Positions 13,839 to 23,616 of a DNA stretch of 64,000 nucleotides are shown piece by piece. The notes under the pieces are model-generated. The model had not been told where the DNA came from. It made no database searches and saw nothing but the letters and a program-made list of their open reading frames with translations. The stretch comes from Erythrobasidium yunnanense. Taxonomy: Eukaryota > Basidiomycota > Cystobasidiomycetes > Erythrobasidiales > Erythrobasidiaceae. The DNA lies in contig BCJC01000004.1 in the NCBI GenBank assembly GCA_001600175.1, forward strand, positions 1,178,001 to 1,242,000, given 5' to 3'. Position numbers and translations under genes: made by a program. Position 1 is the stretch's first letter. Each line of letters starts with the position of its first letter.

Positions 13839-16400
13839 TTACTCAGGCCGCTTCACAAAGAAGCTCGGTGTGAAGATTGGTAATGGATGGGCCTACAAGG
13901 GGTAAAGCATGTTAGCAAGGTCTGCTCAGGTGCGAATGTATTTCCGTACTTCTGTATTGAAGACATATTTGTCTGATGGTATCACGTCGTCATCAGAGAA
14001 GAGGAGGAAGAGGTACTTGAGGGTCTCGCTCTGCAATTATTTAGTGAGTTGTGCCGAGATGATCTTTTTAGCTGCGATGCGCACCAAGAAGAACGTCTCC
14101 ATTCTATCTTCATGTACGACCGGCACCTCATCTACATCCCGTATGGACGCGTAGCCTCCGGTCGGGATCTTGCAATGCTTGTCGAAAGCTTCGAAGATCT
14201 GCCAGCCCCACTCGCGGTATATCGGGTCGTGAGTGAGCCTCCAACCGATAAAGAGTGACTCTACGGTTTCTGGGCGTAAGATGTTGCGAGCATCGATTGG
14301 CGGGTCGGGTTTCGGCTGTCCCGGTCGTCGTCTATGCGTCCTCGTCAGTATAGGCACGAAGACCATGCACAGCGCACGTACGGCTTTCTCTTATCGATAT
14401 ACCATGCTCGGTCGGACGTGTCTTCATAGTATACCTTTTCTTGCGGATGCTTATAGTAGAAAACGATCTCGGCTCCTAGCCCTGTCTGGCTTTGCGTATA
14501 TGTCTCGACGCATGTTTTTGTGAGCTGTTCTCCAAGTATCCAGTTGCTCTGAGCCTCGGGAGACAGCTCTATATCGGCAGAGAAGGGTGCACCTTCCGTC
14601 GTTCCAAGCAGGAGCAAACCGCCAAGGAAGCATACAAGATGATCTTGTTTCGGTATGCGAGCGAAGCCGCTGCGTAAAGCGTATGTAGTGAGTACAATTC
14701 GGCTAGCGAAAGGCGCAGTACGTACAGGTCTCCAGTTTGCGGGTGCATAGATGGCGCCAGCTCGATAGTATATGGAGTTCTGTCGATAGGCGATAGCTTG
14801 ACGAGATGTTCTTGAATGCCTGCCATGGCTTCTAGGTACATCTGCTGGTATCGCTTCTCTATCCGGTTCGTCTGCAAGTATTGCTTGAGAAGGTATTCTA
14901 GGCGATAGTAGTCAGCGATCCAGAAAGACAGGTATAGAGTATATCCTTAATCCACCGTAGTATGAGTCGGCTCGAGAGCCCAGCCGAATCTCAGAGATCT
15001 GAGAGCAGCTGCGTCAGTATGTACAATGATTATTGTTTTCTAGCATGGCTGACCTCAAATTGGCCTGTCTCGGAACTTGAAACTCCATCAGCTCGCAATG
15101 TAAGTCAAGCATGGAGCCTGCTCACTCGAGAAACATGGGCACAAGGCCGCCTGTTTTAGGGTTCCTATGTATGATTCGCATGACGTCTTCTGCTCTCTTC
15201 CAGTATGTAAAGTTGCCAGTCAGTTCTGCCAGGTACTTGAGTTCGAGCTGTAGTGTTCCCGCTTCCGCTACGGAGGTGAAGTTCATGTTCTGCGAGGTAG
15301 GAACAAATTCAGCATAGTGCAACGTGCACTTTGGCGAGGAGAAGTGCGACGTACATCGGCATCGGCGATTCCTTCTCTCTTTCGCAGATTAATGAAGGAT
15401 AGCGGCAGTCCGGATGCCTGTGACAAGAGGTTAGTCCACCCCTGCAAGCCTGGGTGAGACGGCTTACAGTATCGAAGATTGGCATGAGTCTATCGGCTAA
15501 ATCAACAGCTTTGTCCAGATACAGCTTGTCGTTGTCTGAAAGATGGTAGGCCGAGAGCAATCCACCCAAGACGCGAATGGTGGTCTAAGGAGCAGGTTAG
15601 CACATAAGCTTATACCGCTCGCCATGCAGACACACCTCGAAAGCGTGATGCTTGTCATCCACGTCGAAAGAGAGCTGTGTTTCGACCCACTCGCGCGCCC
15701 GTGCATACTCTTCTTCGAGGCCGAAGATCTGGAGTGAGTCTAGGCAGTCTACGATGAAGCTGATATGCACAGATCAGCGTATGTCGCGAATACTAGAGGC
15801 AAGTAGACGCACTAGCCTATACCAGCGGATTCCAAATTAGACCCATGCTGCGAGATGGGATGGTAATTGTCGAAACCGAATGCATCACGCTCATAAGCGT
15901 TCCATGAGGTCTGCAGAACGGTTCAGAACTGTTGGGCTAATGATGCATCATTGCCCGACCTTGAACGCTGCCTTGATACTTTCGCGCCGGCGCGTTACTT
16001 CTTCGCTTGGAATAGCAGCTGCAGACGGCCATGGCTTCGCAGACGGTAGAGGAGGCTGCGAAAGACCCGGTTCGCTGTTCGCGCTGGATGAAGGACTTGG
16101 GCCTTTTTCAGGCTTTTGAGGTGTAACTTTTGGCGCAACAGATTCTGTAAAGCCAGTATATGCTCGGTAGATGCAGAATACCGGTATAGCTAGTGCTAGA
16201 AGGTAGCCTGCTGCTTTTACTGCATTGCTCGAGGTCTTCGATGACTTCGCCGGCTTTTGCTTCTTTCCTTTGCTCGCATTCGACGATTTCGCAATCTTCT
16301 TTTGCAACGAGGAAACTGACTCGTCGCTCGATACTGACGCTGATGATGGCGGTTTGATGACTTTGCGCTTCACAGCTATGGATCCAGAGGGAGATGCCAT
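13839..16400 (-). CDS. MNS1: GH47 mannosyl-oligosaccharide 1,2-alpha-mannosidase
   Basis: Class I alpha-1,2-mannosidase that trims N-glycans in the ER/Golgi. The ATG at 16400 starts a cytosolic Ser/Lys-rich tail ([13 protein letters not shown]), followed by a membrane segment ([19 protein letters not shown]) and a stem, giving type II topology. Family blocks then appear through many small exons: [40 protein letters not shown], the ASGLPLS region, [34 protein letters not shown] and, across the last intron, FNTE-AHPLPIF with the Ca-binding threonine. The stop is at 13839-13841. About nine exons. An in-frame non-ATG codon upstream at 16433 is a less likely start. ER Mns1 versus Golgi class I enzymes cannot be separated with certainty by eye. 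Confidence 0.9.
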
Positions 16401-16633
16401 GAGAGCAAGCGCAAGCCCTCCAAGTACTAGCAATATGGCTCTTTTACATTGGAATACTGCATCAAGATCTGCTTTATTGCACTACAAGACTTCTTTATCG
16501 CTGACAATGGTCGGACTTGGCTTTCTACTCCACGATCTGATCAAACACGCTGCAGATTCAAGCTATATGGACTGCTTTCATCAATCTCTAAATGTAAGGT
16601 CTCTCGGCTTGAGGCTGCGAAGAACAAGGTCTA

Positions 16634-17847
16634 TCAGCAGGGTTCTGCGCGAACGAGACCATAACATACAGTAAGACGTGCGCCATGGCGTCTCAATCCA
16701 GTACGACCGAAGTCGACAATAGCAGAGTGTGCAGTGACTATAAGAGGCAAGGTCAACATTATTGGCAGATATACTTTCAGAGACCCGCTCACTTCGGTTG
16801 TCCCACAGAACGACGGTGTCTGGCAGCCATCGGACTCGAATTTGGAAGTCAGCACCTTTTTCAATGTGGTCGTAGAGGAGCTCCAAGATGGCATCGCTCT
16901 CTTCGTCCTTGAGGCCTATGATCTTTCGGGTGAATTGGCGATTGACGAAGAGGGCTTTCTCGCCAGTGACTGGATGGACTCTGATAACTGGATGGATGTT
17001 GACGACTGGCTGTCGCTTCACTATGCCTCCTCGACCTCCATTCTTGGCGAAATCGGCCTGCTCAATGCCTGAATGTGTAGCCTTCAGAGTCTCGAGGTAT
17101 GCTCGGAAGGATGGCGATAGACGCTGGTAGGCAGCTCGCTGGTCGGCATATCCAGTATCACCGCCGGAAGGAGGGGAATCGAAGAGGTACAGGGCGGTCA
17201 AGCCAGGAGGCTGAGCCTCGTAGGTGACATCGGAATGCCAGGCACTCTGAGTCAGCTTTGTCTCTGTCTCATAGTTGAATGTCTTCTTGGCGTCTCGGCT
17301 GTCGAAATGGTCAGCTTCTGCTACATCAACATATCTGGGCAACTCACTAAACGAGATGGAACTCTGGATGACCTTCTGGAGCGGCCGAGACCGGATGAGT
17401 GTGGGGACGGCCGAAAAAGGCGGTCCAGTTGTCGATGAGCCATCTGGGATCACTATCGATGAAGGCCTTCTGATTGCGGAAGGCTACTACGCCTCTTTCG
17501 GCAACAAATAACGAAAGCTGCTGTCTTCCAGCTTCATCGAGCTGGTCGAGACGGACTCCAGACACTTCGGAACCGAAATCAGGAGTGAGCTCTTGAACAT
17601 GAGCGTTCTTGAGGAATGCCTTAGGCTCGGCTTGCTTGAGCGCCTGCAAGCCTGGCTCGACGTGCTCGAATGGCTGCAAAGGAGGCAGACTCAAGCTGGC
17701 ATCGAAGGTTGGGAGATAGGCCTTGTAAGGATAATCTTCCGCTGAGAGACCAGTCTCGCTGAACCATTTGCCTTGGTAGGTCTTCTTCTCCTGAGCTGGA
17801 CCTCCTAGGGAAAGGGAGCCGATGGTCTGGGTGAGTGTCTGTGACAT
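16634..17847 (-). CDS. TauD/JLP1-like sulfonate/alpha-ketoglutarate dioxygenase
   Basis: Fe(II)/2-oxoglutarate dioxygenase of the TauD family; the yeast relative Jlp1 releases sulfite from sulfonates such as taurine or isethionate so that they can serve as sulfur source. The ATG at 17847 begins MSQTLTQTIGSLSLGG. Visible family blocks are LTPDFGSEVSGVRLDQLD, GVVAFRNQ, HTHPVSAAPEGHPEFHLV, then AWHSDVTYEAQPPG with the HxD iron ligands (about 17229-17240), SGGDTGYADQ, and across a 55-nt intron LWDNR - TAHSAIVDFGRTGLRRHGAR with the distal histidine and the 2-oxoglutarate arginine. It stops at 16634. The N-terminal exon to core-exon join near 17,340 is uncertain. The gene is divergent from the MFS transporter at 18553 and shares its promoter space, suggesting a common role. 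Other TauD substrates (2,4-D, sulfate esters) remain possible. Confidence 0.88.
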
Positions 17848-18552
17848 TGTTTACGATGTGCTGATTATGCTTCAAGCCAATGCAGAGCAAAGAAGACACA
17901 GCAGTCTACCTGTCAATATTTCAGCTACGCCACGCTAGGCGGCTTACTCATGTCCTCAGGCGACTAAGAGACCTTCAAGATGCAATCGTCCTGCTATCAT
18001 CACGTGTTCTGCCGTAACAAGCGCCATCGCACACCATACTTGAAACCTTGTCAATCCGAATCTCACGCTTCTGCCTTTCGGCACGTATTATCATTGCGGC
18101 GGCACGGTCCATAGGTCAAGCTTCGGAAGAACGATAGCTTGTTAGCACACCTTGGTTCGCAGTACTCGAGCGTAAGGTGCAAGATGATCGGGCCGATCAC
18201 GCCATACGGGCTCGCCATAGTCGACCTCTTTTCGTCTTCTTCAGCTATTAAGGCATCAGGAACGCCAATTCTCTTACGTCTGGCAGCTGCGTATGTCTCC
18301 TATCAAGTCCAAGCTAACTTCAACTCCGCTTTGTGGAAAACTCGTCAGGCCCAAGTTGCCGAAGACAAGGTCTCTCTCGCCATACTTGCGACTTTAAGAT
18401 GCCTTGAGTGCAATCAGGACTGGCTGATCCCTTGTAGAATCGCCATTGTGCAAGAACCGGAAAAGCCTCTGCAAAAATCGACTGAATCGTTATCTCGCTA
18501 ATAAGTCTTAGGGCGATGCTCCTTGTCTCTTGTCGCACATCTTCCACGAGTC
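17848..18552. promoter_or_regulatory. Shared divergent promoter of dioxygenase and transporter
   Basis: A 705-bp space between two genes transcribed away from each other. It includes one ATCACGTG box (17999-18006). An open frame at 18139-18501 (+) has no recognisable protein features and I treat it as non-coding. No other structured element seen. Confidence 0.55.
17999..18006. promoter_or_regulatory. RTCACRTG (Cbf1-type) E-box
   Basis: The sequence ATCACGTG fits RTCACRTG, the consensus bound in yeast by Cbf1, which recruits Met4/Met28 to sulfur-assimilation promoters. It lies about 150 bp from the dioxygenase ATG and about 550 bp from the transporter ATG. The match is seen; its regulatory role is inferred from the neighbours. 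Confidence 0.4.
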
Positions 18553-21001
18553 ATGACAGCCATCAAGCAAGAGCAGAAGGTCCCCAAGGCTCCCAACTCC
18601 CCATCCTCATCTTCCCTCTCCGATGAATCGTTAGAGGATAAGGCCGGCCACTTGGGCAAGGAGACGCCTGATGGATACCTTTACGATGTATCTTCGTCAG
18701 CTCCGTTCGCGCCAGCCGTGGATGCACAGACTCAGACTCCGGGCTACTTCGTTCTTTGCTGGCTTGGCTTGAGAAAGAAACGCGACATACCCTCTCTGGA
18801 CGCTATAGCGACACAAGAGAGTGTCTACGATGGTCCTCACGCCAAACACTACCTTCCTCACGAGCAGTGGGAGAACAAAGCAGCATTTGACCCAGCCTTC
18901 CGCTGGACATACAGGGAGCAACAGGCTGCTGTCAGGAAGACAGACCTGAAGATTCTGCTTTGGACAATGCTTATGTGGTTCATGGTCAATGTCGTCCGAG
19001 TACGTATTTGGCATTGAGGTTATGGGGTACCGCACTCCGGCTGACTTAGTTCGCTGCGCTTTTGTAGGGCAATCTCCAGAATGCTACTGTAAGCTAATGT
19101 TTACTGACATACCCTGTATATGCTCACACGGATGCTTCTACGTACAGGCCGACAATTTCCTGGCCGATAACAACATGACTCAGGCGGACTACAACCTCGG
19201 CTTGACGCTGCAACGCGTTGGATTTCTTGCAGCAGAATTGCCCAGTCAAATAATCGGGAAAAAATTAGGCGTTGATGTCTGGATTCCAATCCAACTGACC
19301 TGTTTCTCGATATTGGGAATGGTGGGCTTGGTCTCCGTCAACTTTCTGCTACGTCTGACACATTCTCTTCTATATGTGAAAGGCTCAGTTCTGGACGAAT
19401 GGGCCGGCTTCCTACATCACCCTCCGCTTTCTGATCTCTATCTTCCAGGGCGGATTTGTACCAGGTTGGAGAAAGACCCTTCATTGTGTATAATCTATTT
19501 CTGACACTTTCACTCCACTCAGATGCTATTCTCTACCTTAGCTACTTCTACACCAAGTCTGAGCTCCCAATAAGGTACGTCGGCCCGCCCATCCTATTTT
19601 GCGGCTAGCTGACTTACTTGGCTCAAAGGCTCGCTCTATTCTGGTCGATGAACTCTCTTGCATCCATATTTACCGGTCTGACATCGAGCGGCCTCATCGA
19701 AATGCGCGGCGTAGCAGGAAAAGCGTAGGCGTCCTTTTCTCCAACCGCTTCTGAAGGGCACGTCGCGAGCTAACACAATTAAACGACCACAGAGGTTGGC
19801 AATGGATGTTTTTAATCCATGGTTTGCTGTCCCTACTCGTGGGCATCGCCAGTTTCTTCCTTTTGGCCCCGGGCCCGTCTCAGACCAAGAGCCGCTTTCG
19901 TAGGAATGGTTACTACACCGATAAAGACGTCAAGATAGTAGTCAATCGTATCATCAGAGACGACGTCAGCAAGGCGACTATGCACAACCGCCAAGCTCTT
20001 TCGGCCGGCCTTCTTTGGAAGAGCATGAAGGACTGGCACTTGTGGCCGCTCTACTTCGTTGGATTGACATTCGGACTGCCCTCATATCCGCTTTCCAACT
20101 ACTTTCAGATCAGCATGCGTCGCCTCGGATTTTCCCGCATAAATGCCAACCTGCTTTCGGTCCCCTATAACGTTTTGACCATCGTCAATCTCCTCCTTAT
20201 CACTGTCGCTTCCGAGCTCTTCGATAATCGCTCAATCTTGGCAAGTTTCCAGTCAATCTGGTTCTTCCCGTTCTATGTCGCGCTTGTCGCCATGGCCAGG
20301 ATAACGCCATGGGAATACTTCATACTTGCGTCAGTCTGCCTTCGATTCTTCGATTGTGGAAGCTGTTCGACCCGGAGCTGTACTGAAACCATTTTGACAG
20401 AACCGGAGCTTTGTCCTATGTCTACGTTCATGCCTTACAAGCGGCATGGTGTTCACGTAACGCAGGCTCGGTACGAACACGTACATTCGCGTCTGCTGCG
20501 TATAATATAGTAGGTGACATACGTCTCTAATGCCTGACTAGCCGCTAATCACATAACGTATACAGGCAGTACAGCTGTCTGGAATTATAGGGGCAAATCG
20601 TGCGCATCTTCTGCCTTGAACTCCCGGATCCGTCTAACCAAGGCTTCTACTGCGTATCACGAACAGTTTATCAAGCATCCGATAGCCCTCGCTACTTCAA
20701 AGCAAACAAAGCCTTGATCGGGGTCATTTGCTTCAACATCGCTATTCTTTAGTAAGCCTTCGACATCTTCTGTTGTAGATCACGCTGACGATCATGTAGT
20801 CCTGCTGTATACTGGTTCTACAAGTCTACCAATGCCAGAAGAGACAAGAAATGGAACGCTATGACCGAGAAGGAGCAAGCGGATTGTGAGTCACGATCCG
20901 TGAGCGCTGCTGCCGGCTCAGCTAACACGGCTTCGCCTGCAGATCTTGCTACGACGAAAGACGAAGGCTGCAAACGACTCGATTTCCGCTTTGCATACTA
21001 G
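18553..21001 (+). CDS. MFS transporter, anion:cation symporter (Dal5/Soa1-like)
   Basis: Twelve-helix permease of the fungal allantoate/Dal5 group, which includes yeast Yil166c/Soa1, a carrier for sulfonate and other sulfur anions. The ATG at 18553 opens a long hydrophilic N-terminus; FRWTYREQQAAVRKTDLK and helix 1 (ILLWTMLMWFMVNVVR) follow. A mini-exon encodes GNLQNAT, then ADNFLADNNMTQADYNLG, a typical family block. Later motifs are LPSQIIGKKLG, the GWQWMFLIHG block after an intron, VKIVVNRIIRDDVSKATMHN, and WPLYFVGLTFGLPSYPLSNY. The last exons encode PAVYWFYKSTNARRDKKWNA and end KRLDFRFAY, stop at 20999-21001. About ten exons. Substrate is inferred from the divergent TauD-type neighbour; an allantoate, nicotinate or vitamin carrier cannot be excluded from sequence alone. 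Confidence 0.85.
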
Positions 21002-21776
21002 TCAAATCAAGGCTGGCAAAAGATGTAAGAACCAGCCGCGGAACATCATTGTAGGCTACAGCAGAGAGAGTTCAGTCCTATAGAGGTTGCGAATTATAGA
21101 AATACATCGGTCTTTGTTCGAGAGCGAGAACAGGCAGTGAATGTGCAGCCTACCCGAACACCCTTGACAGCTTACTTTTATCACATTCCTCGTTCTGAAT
21201 GCGCTGAGGTGGCCAGACGCAGGCTGCAGCCCCGTAGACCCTACATGCTGTTAGAGCAAAGCTTGGTAAGGGAGGCCCCATCCTGCGGGCGCTCACTGAA
21301 ATGGGGTGTCTCTCCGCAAGAAATCTTGGTGAGGGAGGCCCCATCCTGCGGGCGCTCACTGAAATGGGGTGTCTCTCCGCAAGAAATCTTAGTGAGGCCC
21401 GTGTGGCAGAGCAGTTGATTTTGGTCCTTTAATGAGTCAAGCTTCCGACTACTAAAGCCTTTTAAGCCTGTAACGATTGACGAAGGCGGTAGACAAAAAT
21501 GCTAAGTGATAAGGCTACAGACCGAGTGGATGCTGCGAGGATAATGGCGGGTGATAAGGCTGCAGAATAATTGCTGGTATTTGACGCTAATGTGTCGGTC
21601 TTCTTTTTGCTTGTCTTGACGGATCATATCAAATTCTTGTTATTGGGATTAAGGGTTGATCAGGGTGCGAGCAGAGAAGGGCGAGGTATGAGCTCGACGT
21701 TGTATTGGCAGCGAGCTTAAAGCTGCGACATCCGAACGGTGGTCTGAACGTTGTTACTGATGGCATTGAGCAGCAT
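21002..21776. other. Gene-free region holding a minisatellite
   Basis: Apart from the 63-bp tandem repeat at 21271-21400 I see only AT-richer sequence, with a loosely repeated gataaggctacag / gataaggctgcag motif near 21510 and 21552. No supported gene. Confidence 0.5.
21271..21400. repeat. 63-bp tandem repeat (two units plus start of a third)
   Basis: The unit beginning ggaggccccatcctgcggg recurs exactly 63 bp later (21273 and 21336), and a third unit starts at about 21391 and breaks off. The two full units are nearly identical, differing at the margin (taaggg versus tgaggg). Each contains ccccat and atgggg about 20 bp apart, so each could fold as a hairpin. Because 63 is a multiple of three, both strands stay open through it, but I do not think it is coding. 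Confidence 0.85.
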
Positions 21777-22297
21777 TCAATCCCATAGTTGTCTTTTGAA
21801 AATAGCCCCTCCAACGCCTGGAAGCGTAAATGTGCCATAGCCATCACTACCAAGAGAACCTTGCATGCGCCTCCCATGTCGCTCGAGGTCATCCAGGTCT
21901 GGTCCACAAATTATCTTGTGAAAGTACCACCAGTCATTGTGAACATCGACTTTGAAGGTGGCCAGAAATCTCACAATTCTTGGAGCCGACGAATGGCGTT
22001 CTATGTTGATCAGATAGGCTGTCAAAGGTTTTGGTAACTTGACCGCTTGGATGAAGGCGAAGCATAGAGTTTGTCTATATAGACAAGGAAAGGCTCGATC
22101 CTTATGCCGTTATAGTCTTTGTCAAAGATCAGGCCTCTGCCGTCGTCAATGCACATGATGCCTCCTGCGGCCTTAATGCGGATTCGTGTCGCCGTGTCTG
22201 TTATTGTGACAGCAAAGGAAGAGTACCCAGAGGCGTCGAATACGAGCTGATTGCCTGATGACGAGACACATGTAGCTTTGACTGGAGCTTTTGGCAT
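21777..22297 (-). pseudogene. Uncharacterised protein, tandem family II, frameshifted copy
   Basis: Paralogue of the gene at 22562-23155. Its 5' part (22297 down to about 22022) encodes ASGYSSFAVTITDTATRIRI and KAAGGI...GRGLIFDKDYNG, matching VAGYSRFKVELTKRTRERI and EAAGGI...KRGLVEFDRDCTG in the other copy. The 3' part (22025 down to 21777) encodes VDVHNDWWYF...MQGSLGSDGYGTFTL and ends FKRQLWD, matching VKAHGAWYTF...IYGSLDANGVATFKL and FERELWDHDH. The two halves lie in different frames that meet at about 22,020, where the partner reads PKPLEARLL and this copy would read PKPLTAYLI after a one-base shift. No intron fits. A decayed copy is likely; an assembly error is possible. Confidence 0.6.
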
Positions 22298-22561
22298 GTC
22301 GAACAGATCAGACTTGAGATTGAAGGGGCTGTATGCTGGTCAGAAACGTTCAGGAAGCGGTTACAGAAGGCCCGAGGTGCGTAAAGCTGGAGCTTCAGGA
22401 GCTGGTCAAAGTACGCGTTTTGAAAACCCAGCACGACAAAGGTCAATGTCAAAAGGCTGTGTGAAAGGTCGAGCATGTCAGTTGTAGAGTAAATCGTGGA
22501 TGAGGAAATCGACAGACTCGCCAAAAACTGACAACAGCCGACGGTAGCGCGCGTGTCCGAC

Positions 22562-23155
22562 TCAATGATCATGATCCCATAGCTCCCTCTCGAATGTCTG
22601 GCCGGCTAGCTTAAAGGTCGCGACACCATTCGCATCTAGGCTGCCATAAATGCGACTCTTATTCCACCTGATATCATCTGCTGTTTTGCCGGTCATCATC
22701 CTGGTAAATGTGTACCAAGCGCCGTGTGCCTTTACTTCGAAGAATCCTTCATACTGTGCCATGTAGCCGTAGGGATGGGAATGGAATTTTGCGACGAGTA
22801 ACCTAGCTTCCAAGGGTTTAGGGTAGCTTGGCTTGCGTGAAGGCGGAGGAGTAGTTGACCTTTTCAGCGGCATAGTAAAGGCCGGGATGGCGGCTCCAGT
22901 ACAGTCGCGATCAAATTCAACAAGGCCGCGCTTGCCTTTGACGCTGACGCCCTCTATACCTCCAGCAGCCTCTATGCGTTCTCGTGTTCGCTTCGTCAGC
23001 TCGACCTTGAATCGGGAATATCCAGCAACCTTGAATGTAACGACTTCGGGCTCTGAGTACTTCTGACCGTTCAGACGAGACGCGTTGCTGTCGTTGGGCG
23101 CCCTGCGCGCCGAAGTGGACGAGATGTATGAAGCGGTGACGATGTTTGCTGACAT
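22562..23155 (-). CDS. Uncharacterised protein, tandem family II, intact copy
   Basis: A single open frame of 197 codons from an ATG at 23155. I do not recognise the family. It has a Ser/Asn-rich start, a block with VVTFKVAGYSRFKVELTKRT, a glycine-containing hinge (IEAAGGIEGVSVKGKRG), a Pro/Ser/Lys linker (about residues 95-112), and an aromatic C-terminal block (AQYEGFFEVKAHGAWYTFTR) ending LWDHDH. No signal peptide or membrane helix is evident, so a soluble intracellular protein is likely. It is supported mainly by conservation of both blocks in the neighbouring damaged copy. An upstream exon near 23,240-23,400 is possible but not needed. Confidence 0.55.
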   Translation of the reverse strand: MSANIVTASYISSTSARRAPNDSNASRLNGQKYSEPEVVTFKVAGYSRFKVELTKRTRERIEAAGGIEGVSVKGKRGLVEFDRDCTGAAIPAFTMPLKRSTTPPPSRKPSYPKPLEARLLVAKFHSHPYGYMAQYEGFFEVKAHGAWYTFTRMMTGKTADDIRWNKSRIYGSLDANGVATFKLAGQTFERELWDHDH

Positions 23156-23616
23156 CTTCGAGTTGTTCCTGATTGTGCAGGGGCCAACAGCTGCTGCCGA
23201 TGGAGCGTATAGAGGAGGAGGAGGAGGAGGGCAATCCTACTTTGCCCAAGGGCGGCGATGACCTCGCAGAAAAGGGTCGGATCGCAAGCTGTGAAGCTGA
23301 GAAGTAGACTGAAGGGTAGTGAACAGTTGCCTCGACTTAAGGCGTCCTTTTAGATCCTCACGTATATCTAGATAATCTTGTAGAAGCATAGTACGGTCGC
23401 GGTAGATGATGATTCCGGCTTCTTGCTGCCAACCATCGGACAGCCAGCACGACTCGCGCAGGGAATTGGACACGGCAAATTTGACGCCAGAGTATCAGCC
23501 ATATGTCACATCAGTCGCACATCAGCTAGAAGACTCCAGTCAGATCTGAGGAGAGGCAGAAGTAGACCGGAAAGAGAGAGCCAGCGCTGCGGGCGGGCAG
23601 AGAGACTGACAAAGTC
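23156..23616. other. Divergent intergenic region
   Basis: Space between the family II gene (-) and the deubiquitinase (+). Contains a short gga/gag run at 23211-23229. No gene or known site seen. Confidence 0.5.

Noticed and set aside
16225-16674. 149-codon plus-strand frame over the GH47 N-terminus
   Set aside because: Mirrors the Ser/Lys-rich tail of the mannosidase; the minus-strand gene has clear family motifs.
18139-18501. 121-codon plus-strand open frame in the divergent promoter
   Set aside because: It uses a non-ATG or weak start, shows no protein-like pattern, and sits in the promoter space of two well-supported genes.
21137-21418. 93-codon frame across the minisatellite
   Set aside because: Open only because the 63-bp unit is a multiple of three; both strands are open and no flanking coding signal exists.
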